The notes under the pieces are model-generated. The model had not been told where the DNA came from. It worked only from the letters and a program-made list of their open reading frames with translations, and did not search any database. From positions 9,711-51,288 of the forward strand of contig NZGD01000308.1 of NCBI GenBank assembly GCA_002690925.1: DNA of 41,578 nt. Direction: 5' to 3'. Made by a program: the position numbers and the translations under genes. Source of the stretch: Rhodopirellula sp. (lineage in GTDB: Bacteria; Planctomycetota; Planctomycetia; Pirellulales; Pirellulaceae). Below are positions 8,704 through 18,400 of this stretch, one piece after another (within the stretch, counting starts at the first letter, position 1; every line of letters begins with the position of its first letter).

Positions 8704-9531
8704 TCAGGCACCGCCATTCACTGGCACCGGGTCCATCACATTTTCACGCATCCAACGCTGAAACTTCTCTCGATCACGAGAGACCTCATCCCAAGCCTGA
8801 TAAAAACTATTGTCACGATCGTAATACCCATGAGCATAAGACGGTGCTGCCCCACCTGGCACATGACAAACAGCAGTCACCACCCAAGCAGGTAAAATAC
8901 ATGCATTTGACGGCGCATTGAGATCATCAACGATCTCCTCGACCGTCACAATCACCTTCTTGGCAGCCAACGCAATCTCCTTCTGCACTCCGACGATCCC
9001 CCACAAATGAACATTGCCCGCACGATCTGCCCGCTGAGCGTGAATGAGCGTGACGTCAGGGCGAATCGCAGGAACAGCCGCAAGTCGTTCGCCAGTGAAT
9101 GGGCAGTCAATGAACTTGATGTTTGGGTTGTGCGCAGGAAGGTCTGAGCCAAGAAATCCTCTCAGGATTCCGCAAGGCAATCCAGCAGCAGCGGCAGTAT
9201 AAGACACAGTCATGGCCGCGTGACTTCGTTCGTCTATTTCGATAGGGCAGGGAAAATCCTTCTCCACTGCATCCCGCAAACGATGCAACGATCCTACGCC
9301 AGGGTTTCCACCCCAGGAAAACACAAGACGTTTCGCGCAACCCATCCCGATCATCTGATCAAAGATCACGTCCGGGGTCATGCGAACCAACGTCAGATCA
9401 CGTTTTTCCTGTCGGATAATTTCGTGCCCCGCAGCAAACGGGATCAGGTGCGTAAACCCCTCAACAGCAACGCAATCGCCTGAATGTAAATGAGTCCGAA
9501 TCGCATCGCGCAAACTCAACAGATTCGACAT
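8704..9531 (-). CDS. catI: 3-oxoadipate CoA-transferase, subunit A
   Basis: Alpha subunit, partner of the following gene; together they make 3-oxoadipyl-CoA for the thiolase. The 275 residues include VAVEGFTHLIPFAAGHE at the N-terminus and the long conserved run from VFSWGGNPGVGSLHRLRDAV through VTVEEIVDDLNAPSNAC to AVCHVPGGAAPSYAHGY. These are hallmarks of the CatI/GctA branch of class I CoA-transferases and distinguish it from the shorter PcaI or ScoA subunits. A CatI-type enzyme together with PcaF fixes this module as 3-oxoadipate degradation, or degradation of a close dicarboxylate analogue. The ATG at 9531 has only a weak ribosome site. A strong inverted repeat lies about 75 bp upstream. 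Confidence 0.93.
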   Translation of the reverse strand: MSNLLSLRDAIRTHLHSGDCVAVEGFTHLIPFAAGHEIIRQEKRDLTLVRMTPDVIFDQMIGMGCAKRLVFSWGGNPGVGSLHRLRDAVEKDFPCPIEIDERSHAAMTVSYTAAAAGLPCGILRGFLGSDLPAHNPNIKFIDCPFTGERLAAVPAIRPDVTLIHAQRADRAGNVHLWGIVGVQKEIALAAKKVIVTVEEIVDDLNAPSNACILPAWVVTAVCHVPGGAAPSYAHGYYDRDNSFYQAWDEVSRDREKFQRWMRENVMDPVPVNGGA

Positions 9532-9607
9532 GATGATCGCTTGGGGGACGAGTGACAGAGGGCTACCACTTCCATAGCCCAGCCTTCAAGCCGCAATCGT
9601 ACCGACC

Positions 9608-9642
9608 GTGCGATAAACGTGCAAACCGTTCGTTTATCGCAC
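9608..9642. promoter_or_regulatory. Perfect 12-bp inverted repeat between fae and catI
   Basis: The arms GTGCGATAAACG (9608-9619) and CGTTTATCGCAC (9631-9642) are exact reverse complements around an 11-base spacer. It sits in the 220-bp gap after the fae-like gene and about 75 bp before the catI start. No T-tract follows on either strand, so a standard intrinsic terminator is unlikely. An operator for a dimeric regulator of the catI operon, or an RNA hairpin that processes or attenuates the fae-cat transcript, are the simplest readings. The rest of the gap shows no gene with a start codon. Confidence 0.6.
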
Positions 9643-9751
9643 ACCCCTAAGCCAGCAAGAGAACCGCGACTGCGGCAACCAATACGGTCGATACATCACT
9701 AAACCCGTCGATAGCGACCGCAGCCAGGGCCGTGGCATCGGCTCCGATTGC

Positions 9752-10300
9752 TTAGATTTTTCCGTCGAGTCCCATCTGGTAATACTTGTGGGTAATCGAG
9801 TCCTGATTTTCCAACAGCCAGTCGATCGATGGCTCACAGTTCATGGCCTTGTGGATAGCCTGGGCCATGGCTTTGCGGTGGATGTCAAACAACGCTTTGT
9901 GATCGAGATTGTCATCATCAATCACGCCTGGGTTGAGCCAAACGCTACAGATAATCCCCAGATCGTTGGCCTTCTCTTTCGGTAAATCTCCCGCCCTCAC
10001 TGCATCCAACACTCCGTTGGCAATGGCGGCTTGCACCGTTCCCATCAGGATATTGGTGTAGCGACTATTTTTGACGGTCACTTTACTGACACAAAGCGTC
10101 ACCGGCCTTACTTGGATGTCTGTGTTCAGGATGGCGAAAACTTTTGAATGGCCCATCGACTGATCGCCAGTCAATGTGGCAAGAGCCGTACCCACAGGCC
10201 CATCCAACTCGCCAATCACAACCTCTGGCTCAGCCGCCGTAAAGGGCGGACCACCAGCGACAAGCGATTCACCGGTTCGGAGAACAATACGATCGGACAT
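9752..10300 (-). CDS. Formaldehyde-activating enzyme (Fae) homologue with altered active site
   Basis: Fae condenses formaldehyde with tetrahydromethanopterin; planctomycetes are known to carry this C1 pathway. This 182-residue protein aligns along the Fae fold: GESLV near the N-terminus, a VVIGELDGPVGTA segment, KVTVKNSRYTNILMGTVQAA for the Fae [20 protein letters not shown] block, then DAVRAGDLPKEKANDLGI and a MAQAIHKAMNCEP stretch near the end. In Fae of methylotrophs the catalytic His17 lies in AHIDLIIG; here the matching segment reads AEPEVVIG, putting Glu24 in that position. It is therefore probably a Fae paralogue with changed or lost formaldehyde activity. The start at 10300 is backed by AGGAG seven bases upstream. 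It is the first gene of the minus-strand cluster, but the 220-bp gap with an inverted repeat means it may be a separate unit. Confidence 0.82.
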   Translation of the reverse strand: MSDRIVLRTGESLVAGGPPFTAAEPEVVIGELDGPVGTALATLTGDQSMGHSKVFAILNTDIQVRPVTLCVSKVTVKNSRYTNILMGTVQAAIANGVLDAVRAGDLPKEKANDLGIICSVWLNPGVIDDDNLDHKALFDIHRKAMAQAIHKAMNCEPSIDWLLENQDSITHKYYQMGLDGKI

Positions 10301-11031
10301 GAAATGACTCCTGAGTCACGGACAGGTAGGGGAGAAAAGTGAACGCATGCGCATCCAACAGAGCGAAATAACCTACAAAGCACTTAAAGACAGTTCAACA
10401 GGCGGACGATTCACTCGACCCAACGTCGCTGCGTTTGTTCGCAAACACCGGTGCAGAGGCGGATAAAGCGGTGGGCCGAACAAACGCTGACGTTCCAAAA
10501 GTGGAGCAGCATCATTCCACCGGCATTTCCTCACTTGGGACGACTGCGAGACCAAAAGACTTAACAAGAATGCCGAGAAGCAAAGTGACACGATCAGTTG
10601 CTTTGCCAGCTGGCTGCCGGCCTGCTGAGTCCCCTTCCTAACAACATCAGTTCCCAACAACGTCAGAGGAGCATCAGAACGAATGCCCCCTCTAAAACCA
10701 AACCTCACCGCGTTAAACCCAGCCAAAACATGGGTCAAGTTACATTTCCAAAATAGCTTGTTTTCAAGACACCGCCGGATAACTGACAGACGCAAAACAC
10801 CTATTCCATTTGAAACGCACGAGTTTCCTCGAAAACTGGGCTCTTAAAAACAAGAACCGCCCCTTCCTGCTAGAATTCCAGCCATGAGTCTGTGGAACGG
10901 TCGTTACTTCGAAGCAGCAACCTCAGCCACAGCAACCTGAGACACTGCAACCTATAGACATTGAACGAGCATCATCCAGGAAACTGTTTCGAGCCATTGC
11001 CCAGAAACAGCACGATGGGGAAAACATCCTA
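10301..11031. other. Divergent intergenic region between the fae and moxR operons
   Basis: About 730 bp with no convincing gene. The longest open frame, on the minus strand at 10373-10795, starts with TTG and resembles no family I know. The region must hold the promoters of both the minus-strand catabolic operon and the plus-strand moxR cluster. No clear sigma-70 promoter pair or terminator could be recognised by eye. A three-copy 15-nt repeat lies near the moxR side. Confidence 0.6.
10917..10961 (+). repeat. Degenerate 15-nt tandem repeat, three copies
   Basis: Three head-to-tail 15-base units, GCAACCTCAGCCACA, GCAACCTGAGACACT and GCAACCTATAGACAT, share GCAACCT and a trailing GACA/CCACA. 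They end 70 bp before the moxR ATG. The period is exact but the copies have diverged. They could be an activator or repressor array, or merely a slippage product. Confidence 0.6.
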
Positions 11032-12141
11032 ATGACGGACGCATCAAAATCAGAATCGCCGCTCGAGGGCGAACTGGTACCTCCAGCCAGTCAGCCAACT
11101 CTGGTCGCGCCTCCCCGGGAGCGGGTAGAAGTGACTGCCAACAATGCCGCAGCCATTATCAGCAGTCTGCCGGCAAAAGTCGGGACCATCAAAACCGAAG
11201 TCGGCAAATGTGTGGTGGGTCAGGAAGAAAATACCGAAGCAATTCTGTACGCATTGTTCTCTTACGGGCACTGTCTTCTTGAGGGCGTGCCCGGCTTAGG
11301 AAAAACCTTACTGGTTGGTGCCATCTCAAGAGTCCTGCACCTTCAATTCAAACGTATCCAGTTCACCCCTGACTTGATGCCACCGGATATCACAGGAACC
11401 GACATTCTTCAGGAAGAAGAATCTGGACACCGCGAGTTCCAGTTTGTTCGAGGACCCATTTACACACAGATCCTGCTAGCTGATGAGATCAATCGTACTC
11501 CACCCAAGACACAGGCAGCCTTACTGGAAGCCATGCAGGAACGAACGGTCACGGTTTCAGGCCGCACGGATCAATTACCAGAACCTTTTCTGGTACTGGC
11601 CACACAGAACCCGATCGAACAGGAAGGCACGTATCCCCTACCCGAGGCTCAACTCGACAGATTTCTCTTTCAGTTGCAACTTGGCTATCCGACACACGAG
11701 CAGGAAACGCAGATTGTTGCAGGGCACTCGTTCACTCCGCTCGACGGTTTAAAGCCGCAACTTGCCTGGCACGAGGTAATGGCGTACCGCGATGCAATCT
11801 CGCACATACCCGCGGCCTCCAACGTCATTGACTATGCAACGCGGCTAGTGAGAGCCACCCGTCCGGGAACACCTGATATCGCACCCGGGGTAGCAAACTG
11901 GATCCGCTGGGGAGCAAGCCCTCGCGCCAGCCAAAACCTGATTTTGGCTGGTCGTGCGCGAGCGGCCTGTATGGGACGGTTCAATGTTGCCTGCGAAGAT
12001 ATCGAAGCAGTTGCCCCCATGGTCTTACGACACCGCATCATCCGCAGTTTCCAAGCTGACGCCGAGCAAAAAACCACTGATGACATTATTCAGCAATTGA
12101 TTGCCGAGATTCCAAAAAATGCTCCAAAGTCGAAGAGGTAG
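11032..12141 (+). CDS. moxR: MoxR-family AAA+ ATPase
   Basis: Cytoplasmic AAA+ ATPase of the MoxR class, thought to act as a chaperone for proteins with von Willebrand A domains. In 369 residues it shows Walker A GVPGLGKT (85-92), the MoxR signature QFTPDLMPPDITGTD (around 110-124) and Walker B LLADEINR (148-155), followed by PPKTQAALLEAMQE. ATQNPIEQEGTYPLPEAQLDRFL supplies sensor-1 and the arginine-finger region. An N-terminal extension of about 45 residues is Pro/Ala/Glu rich and probably disordered. It is the first gene of a six-gene cluster and is followed after 6 bp by the DUF58 gene, the canonical MoxR partner order. Confidence 0.96.
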   Translation: MTDASKSESPLEGELVPPASQPTLVAPPRERVEVTANNAAAIISSLPAKVGTIKTEVGKCVVGQEENTEAILYALFSYGHCLLEGVPGLGKTLLVGAISRVLHLQFKRIQFTPDLMPPDITGTDILQEEESGHREFQFVRGPIYTQILLADEINRTPPKTQAALLEAMQERTVTVSGRTDQLPEPFLVLATQNPIEQEGTYPLPEAQLDRFLFQLQLGYPTHEQETQIVAGHSFTPLDGLKPQLAWHEVMAYRDAISHIPAASNVIDYATRLVRATRPGTPDIAPGVANWIRWGASPRASQNLILAGRARAACMGRFNVACEDIEAVAPMVLRHRIIRSFQADAEQKTTDDIIQQLIAEIPKNAPKSKR

Positions 12142-12147
12142 CATGGA

Positions 12148-13068
12148 ATGGCGGCTCTTGAGCACGATCGACTGATTGAACGGTTTGACCCCAAGGTCAT
12201 GTCGTTGCTTCATACGCTGGACATGAAAGCCCGATACCTGGTGGAGGGTTTTCTAGACGGCATGCACCGCAGTCCATTCCATGGCATCAGCGTCGAATTT
12301 AGCGAATACCGTGATTACCAACCTGGTGATGATCTTAGGCATTTGGACTGGCAACTTTATGCACGCAGCAACCGGCTATGCATTAAGAAATACACACAGG
12401 AAACGAATGTTCGTGTGTATGTCGTCATCGACACCAGTGGCTCAATGAAATACCGCGGCAGCGAAGCATGGGGATCAAAGCTGGAGGTATCCAAGACGCT
12501 GGCGGTTGCTTTGACATCGATGATGCTTCGACAAAACGATGCGGTTGGTCTACTGACACATCAAGAACCCTCGGACGCGGCGACGTTCATTCGCCCGTCT
12601 CAAAAGCAAAGTCAATTCAACACCATCATCCAGCAGCTACAGGATTTACCTGCCGCAGGTAGTGAACGGCTTGCTGATTTGCTGCAACACGTGCTTCGCC
12701 TGATCCATCGCCGCAGCATTGTGCTGTTCTTTTCTGATTTGCAAGAAGAATCAGAGGGCATCACGGAGGCATTCCAACAACTGAAATTCCTTGGTCATGA
12801 GTGCATGATTTTTCAGGTTTTGGATCGCGATGAAGTCGAATTTCCATTTTCGCAAACTGCTATTTTCCAAGATCTGGAAAACGGGCAACGGAGAATGATT
12901 GATCCCGCCAGAGCACGAACTAACTATCTGAAACGTTTCGAGGCTTTCATGGCCGAGTATCGTGACTTGTTCCATTCACTTGAAATGCCGCATTGTGTGG
13001 TGAGAACCGACACAGAACCGTGGGAAGCTCTGACTCTTTTCCTTAAAGAACGCCGGCGGTTGATGTAA
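12148..13068 (+). CDS. DUF58 domain protein (VWA-like)
   Basis: A 306-residue DUF58 protein, normally encoded beside MoxR. The DUF58 signature EFSEYRDYQPGDDLRHLDWQ is at 50-69, followed by a VWA-like domain with an intact metal-site motif DTSGSM at 95-100. There is no signal peptide or membrane segment, so it is probably cytoplasmic or peripheral at the membrane and may be the direct partner of the MoxR ATPase. Start: ATG at 12148 with AGAGG about ten bases before it; it also lies only 6 bp after the moxR stop. The biochemical role of the family is not firmly established. Confidence 0.94.
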   Translation: MAALEHDRLIERFDPKVMSLLHTLDMKARYLVEGFLDGMHRSPFHGISVEFSEYRDYQPGDDLRHLDWQLYARSNRLCIKKYTQETNVRVYVVIDTSGSMKYRGSEAWGSKLEVSKTLAVALTSMMLRQNDAVGLLTHQEPSDAATFIRPSQKQSQFNTIIQQLQDLPAAGSERLADLLQHVLRLIHRRSIVLFFSDLQEESEGITEAFQQLKFLGHECMIFQVLDRDEVEFPFSQTAIFQDLENGQRRMIDPARARTNYLKRFEAFMAEYRDLFHSLEMPHCVVRTDTEPWEALTLFLKERRRLM

Positions 13069-13070
13069 GC

Positions 13071-15185
13071 ATGAGTTTGCTGTTTCCAATCATGGCGTTC
13101 GGAAGCCTGCTAGTCGGTGTGCCGATCTATTTGCACCTCCGCAGAAAGGATGAGAAGAATCTCGTTGAATTCCCAACCCTGCGATTCCTTGATGATCAAC
13201 CCGTAGCACGAGCACGTCCAATGTGGCCACGCAATTGGCCACTTATGCTGCTGCGAATCATCGGCATGCTACTGCTAATTGCTGCCTTCACATGGCCCTA
13301 CTTCAACAATGAGCAAACCGTCATCGTTAAAGAGAGTCGCGTTTATATCCTCGACAATACTCTGAGTGCTCAGACGCGAGGCGGTTTCAATAAATCGCGA
13401 ACCCGCTTGGCTGAGGAAATTGAATCTTCAGACATGGGTACCCAAATCGGCGTGATCGAACTTGGATCCACCACCCAAATCGCGGCTCGTCTAGGTGATA
13501 AAAAGCCAGCGACTGCCTTGGCCGTGAAAGACATTGAACCTAGCTCCGAACGGGGAGACTTTGTTGATGCGTTTCGGACGGCCGCCGAAATGCTTAGTGA
13601 TTCGCTTGGTGCCAAACGACGCATCGTGCTACTGAGCGACTGTCAATCAAATCAGTGGCTGCTGGACGCCAACTCACCTCCCTTCCTCAGGGACATCGAG
13701 GTGGAAATAGCTAACGTTCCAGAAACCGAAATCACGAACTTTGCTCTCTCTGCTCCGCGAGCTCGACGAGTTACCCGAGATGGTGATTCGTGGGTAGAAG
13801 TAGGAGTCACGGTCACATTGCAGGGAGACCACGGCCCCAGCGAAATCGTTTTTCGTGACCGCGGGCGAGAGATGGATCGTGTTCAACTAGAATCTGCATC
13901 CAACAAGGACGACAAGACTCAGGGACAAACAGACGCCGCAGATAACCCGATCGTGTACGGCACCGCGTTCGCTCAGTGGAAAGTCAATCCAACCGAATGG
14001 ACTGCAGGAGAAATCACAATTGAAGGCAGCACTGATGATTTGGTCGGAGACAACCGAGTCTTCTTTTCACTTGCTCCCGTACGCAAGGGAAAAATTGAGC
14101 TGATTGTTGATTCCCTGTTTCTTCGCCGCGCCTTGAGTCCCGAAGTCATGTCGAACCGCTGGGACATTAATAGTGTTAACGAGGACTCGCCGCTTGTTCG
14201 CTCTGCAGAAACAGCCCCCGACGTACTCTGCCTAGAAAGCCATCGCCTGCAATCCGCAGACGTGCGTTCAACCGTCAGAAGTGACCTGAGTGCAGGACGT
14301 GGTGTCATTCTTTTTGTCGACAAAATCACTCCCGTAATATCCGGCTTTCTGCGGGAAATGGGAATCGAGGCAGGCGTATCACAACAGCAACCCACCGAAC
14401 CGGGTACGTTTCGATATGTGTACGCCGAGCATCCCATCTTTGCACCTTTTCGCACGACAGAACTTGGCAACCTGGCTGAGGTCAAATTTACGAACTATCG
14501 ACGTCTGAAGGTCAACGATGCTGCATCGCTTGCGTTCTCCGCAGCAGGCGACCCTCTTGTGTTTGAATCGAACGCAGGGCCAGGTCGATTAATCGTCTTT
14601 GCTTTTGCCTTTGATCGCAGTGACACGAACTGGCCCATCCAACCAACATTCATCCCATTCCTTGACCAGACATTGCAATACGTCCGGGGGGAACCGACAA
14701 CAGAAACGTTTTTTGAACCGGGGGAATCCGTGGTATGGGATTTACCCGCAGGCACGCAAGCGAAGAACATCGTCGTTGCTCCGCTTGACCCAAGTACGAT
14801 GGGAATCGCCGATGGCATCGCTCCCATCATCGTTGAAGTTGAGGCCCGCAAAGCAAGCTTCCCTTTACCAGCACACCCCGGGCACTTCTCCATACGCTAC
14901 GACTCGGCCGATTCACTTGGAGCAATTCTAGATGTGAACGCATCACCACTCGAATCCGAACTGGTCTACGAGCCTGAACCGCGAGTGCTCGAAAACTGGG
15001 GACGGACTACCGTTGATGCGGCAAGTGAAATCGCCCCAAACGAAGAGCCTGCATCGGACCGTCCCACCGCCATCAGCATGAGCAAAATGGAAGCATTGCA
15101 ACAGATGAACTGGTGGTACATTTTAACCGCCGCCATGGCTCTCTTGATGGTAGAAACCATCTGGGGTGTCCAGCAAGAAAAGTGA
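13071..15185 (+). CDS. BatA-like membrane protein with degenerate VWA domain
   Basis: A 704-residue inner-membrane protein. The N-terminus is the BatA/aerotolerance-regulator type: a first membrane segment (about 3-22), a basic loop PTLRFLDDQP, and a second segment (about 58-78). A VWA-like domain follows, but its metal-site motif is DNTLS (about 98-102) rather than DxSxS, so metal binding is doubtful. The middle resembles the glutamine-amidotransferase-like region of large planctomycete VWA proteins. The C-terminus has a final hydrophobic helix (about 680-698) ending in a short cytoplasmic tail. It starts 2 bp after the DUF58 stop, so it is transcriptionally and probably translationally linked to it. 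Likely role: membrane component of the MoxR-dependent assembly (inference). Confidence 0.88.
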   Translation: MSLLFPIMAFGSLLVGVPIYLHLRRKDEKNLVEFPTLRFLDDQPVARARPMWPRNWPLMLLRIIGMLLLIAAFTWPYFNNEQTVIVKESRVYILDNTLSAQTRGGFNKSRTRLAEEIESSDMGTQIGVIELGSTTQIAARLGDKKPATALAVKDIEPSSERGDFVDAFRTAAEMLSDSLGAKRRIVLLSDCQSNQWLLDANSPPFLRDIEVEIANVPETEITNFALSAPRARRVTRDGDSWVEVGVTVTLQGDHGPSEIVFRDRGREMDRVQLESASNKDDKTQGQTDAADNPIVYGTAFAQWKVNPTEWTAGEITIEGSTDDLVGDNRVFFSLAPVRKGKIELIVDSLFLRRALSPEVMSNRWDINSVNEDSPLVRSAETAPDVLCLESHRLQSADVRSTVRSDLSAGRGVILFVDKITPVISGFLREMGIEAGVSQQQPTEPGTFRYVYAEHPIFAPFRTTELGNLAEVKFTNYRRLKVNDAASLAFSAAGDPLVFESNAGPGRLIVFAFAFDRSDTNWPIQPTFIPFLDQTLQYVRGEPTTETFFEPGESVVWDLPAGTQAKNIVVAPLDPSTMGIADGIAPIIVEVEARKASFPLPAHPGHFSIRYDSADSLGAILDVNASPLESELVYEPEPRVLENWGRTTVDAASEIAPNEEPASDRPTAISMSKMEALQQMNWWYILTAAMALLMVETIWGVQQEK

Positions 15186-15376
15186 AGAATCAATAAACAG
15201 ATCTCTGCAACAAAACTTACACAACTCGCTTTACTGAAATGAAGAAGCCCCCTTCGGCGGTCAACATCATGAGTTCCCCCCTCAGCAACAAGCTTATCCC
15301 AACACCAACAACGAGCCTGATTTCTCCCGTATCACAATTCAGCTGCACCTGTGATTGCAGATTTTTTCGATTCCCC

Positions 15377-15410
15377 ACAACAACTGAACCACTACAATCT
15401 TAATTGTTGT
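15377..15410 (+). promoter_or_regulatory. Possible regulatory inverted repeat before the coiled-coil gene
   Basis: ACAACAA (15377-15383) and TTGTTGT (15404-15410) flank a TACAAT sequence at 15393-15398 that resembles a -10 element. The site is about 35 bp before the GTG start at 15444, inside the only long gap (258 bp) of the cluster, where an internal promoter would be expected. No matching -35 sequence is evident, so this is a weak call. Confidence 0.25.
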
Positions 15411-15443
15411 CGCTCGTCTCACCGCTAGCCCAAAGTCAACCTT

Positions 15444-18400
15444 GTGATCCATCATCTGCTGGAAAGACGCATCGCCGAAAAAGCTCACTCGAGCAAGTGG
15501 GAAACTGCAATCAAGCGTACCGCGACTTTGCTATCCATCTTGTCGGCACTTTTGCTCACGCTTGGCTTTACGGCATATTTCGGTGTCATCCAAAGCACAG
15601 GACAGTTTTTGCTATTAGCTGCCTTCAGTTGCTTCGCAGTAGGATTTGCGTGGCTCGTCAGTATCATTCTCGTGGTTGAACGTCGCATGGACCGCAAAAC
15701 ACTTGCGGCCGCAGTAGAACAAGATCATGACATGCTGCAGGATCGCCTCAACACGGTCGTAGAACTTGACCAACGCATCAATGATGATCGTTCAGCAGCC
15801 ATGTACCGTAATGCAATTGAAGAACAAGCGACTGAACTTGTTCCGAAACTGCGAACCGCAAATCCGCTGAAGAAACGATCAGTAAACCTTCACATTCTAG
15901 TCATGCTGCTATTAGGAATCTTGGCGGCCAATTTCTATATCACAAAAAGTCCTCTACAGACGTTAGCTGCAAACGAAGCAAAAGCCGAAAATGAAGCGAA
16001 TCAGCAAGCACAGGAAAACAACCTCCAACCTCTTGTCATTCCGGATGAGTCACTCACCCCACCGACAGCCCCGGAACAGCAAACGAACAGCAGTTGGGGC
16101 GAGATTCGCATCAGTGAGCCCGGACGCGACCTTCGCATCACGGTACACGAGGACGTGCCGCTACTGATCGAAGCAGCATCGGACCGCCCCTTGGCAAACA
16201 TTACATGGCAAACGCAAGTCAATGATTCGGAGGAGGTCACGCGTCCCTTGCCAGAACTTGAGGACCCCCGTTACGCGGTGTTCCAACCCACTCTGCACCC
16301 CGATCAACTCGGCCTGAAAGAATGGGATGTAACCCGTTATCGAGCCACCGCAAAGGCGATTGACGAAACGCAGTATGGATCCTCAAGTTACTTTGTCGAA
16401 ATCGTCCCCGGGCCAGAGGCTTTAAAACAACTGCCGAACGCCGGATACGATAGTCTGGAAGCATTAACAGACCTGATCCATCGACAACAGCAAGTGATCC
16501 GCAGCACGGAAAAGCTGACTGACCCCGAGGATACCGAACAACAGAAAACCATGGACACTCTTGCCGAGCTGGAAAGTGCCCTGTCGTCCGAAGGTAGATC
16601 CGTACAGAAACAACTCTCCGAAAGGTTGGATCGAGAAACCCTTCGCGAGTTTGCATCATCGATTGAGGCTGCGAGCACTGAGTTCACCAACGCTGAGACA
16701 GCGCTTCTTGAACGCGCACAAACGAAGGCTGGGCAAACCGAAGAAGTTGCACTGATGCATCTGGTCGACGCCCGTCGTGAACTTGCAAACCTGATCGAAC
16801 AACATCCCGAATCATTTGCAGGATCTACTTTGAATGAACTGGAGGATCAGGTGACTCTGTCAGCAACAGAAGCTGATCCTGAACTTGCGAAACTCCTCAA
16901 GAAACTTGCCGAAGAAACTCAGCAAGTAAACGAAGCATCACGCGGTCTCGATGAACTGCTTGACCAACAGGAAACGTTAGCCCAAGAAGCTGACAACATC
17001 GGAAAAACTCCTATTCCGGAACTAGGCTCATTCGAGCTCTCAACAAAACAACATGACCTCGCTGTTCAATTCGATTCACTTCGCAAGGAGTTTCCAGAAC
17101 CATTCCAAAACCAGCAAGGCCTATCGGATAAAACAGCAGACAGCATGTCACGAGCATCAGAACAATTGGTGAAAAATCCAAATTCCGCAAGTGATTCAGT
17201 GAAACAGGCGAAGAACAACCTGCAGAAGTTGAATGAGGCAATTGAGCAACGCCAGAACGATTACGAACAATTTCAAGCCAACTCGCTGCAACAACGGATC
17301 GCCGCAAATCAAGAAGCCTACCGCGACATCGAAAGATCCGCTGAAAAAGCCAACACAGCAAAAATCAGCAAAGCTGTTGACGAAACACAACAGCTACTGC
17401 AGGAGATCCCGGACAACCTTGAAACCAACAACGCGAGCAATACCGCTGCCACACCCCGCAATCGGCAACTGACGGGAACCGATACTGCCCCAAACAAAGA
17501 TAACGGGCAAGCAGAACAGGCCCCACAATCTGATCCCATCGCCGAAACCAAGAAACAAATCCAACGGCAAACTGAGGATCTACAGAACACGACGGATGGT
17601 AAGCAACGGGCAGAAACGGCCAAGAGCCTTGATAAGTCACTCGGAAAAATTGCAGAAGCATTGAAACAGGAAAATGCCAAACGACAACAAAACCTCGATC
17701 AGAAGCAAATGGCATCGCAATTAAAACAATTGCAGGAACAAGCCCAGGCAATGCAAAATGCAAGAGAATTTGTTCAAGAGGCGATCAACCGTGAAGAAAA
17801 CATCCAGAGTAAAGCGTCAGAAAATCTGGACACGAGGAATCAGTTCCAAAATCTCGCTAGAGAGCAACTACTGCTTGAAGAAGATATGGCAACCGCACGG
17901 GAAGAAAACCCAAGTGGTTTTGAAGGTGTAGCCAGTCAATCTGACAAAGTGCAAAAGGAAATGCAGCAGACAACTCGTGCATTAAACGCCAAGCAGGAGA
18001 ACGCGCCCAACGCCAGCAAGCAAGCGGTCGAGTCACTCGAACAGCTCGACCAATCACTTGCAAAACAACAAGAGCAGACGGAAAGTGACAAGCAAGAACA
18101 AATCGCGAGACAGATGGAACAACTGATCAATCAGCTGAGCGAAATTGAGAAAAAGCCCGATGACTTTTCAACTGCGGAAAAACAACAAACGGCAGGACAA
18201 TGCCAATCCGTTGGTTCACTTGCATGCAAGAATCCTGGAAGCAGCGGATCGGGTGGACAAGCCTCCGGCTCCGGGTCGCCACCGCCATCTGATGCAAACC
18301 AACCCAATCAGGAACCGCCGACACCAGACGATTCACAAACGGCGAAAACATCTCCACCATCCACACTTGGCGGCCAGCCTTCCCCTACGGGCCAAGAATC

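Noticed and set aside
10373..10795. Minus-strand 140-residue open frame between fae and moxR
   Set aside because: It starts with TTG, has no ribosome site, unnatural composition and no recognisable domain.
15200..15300. Terminator at the CCCCCTTCGGCGG stretch after the BatA-like gene
   Set aside because: The stem cannot be paired beyond a few bases and no T-run follows.
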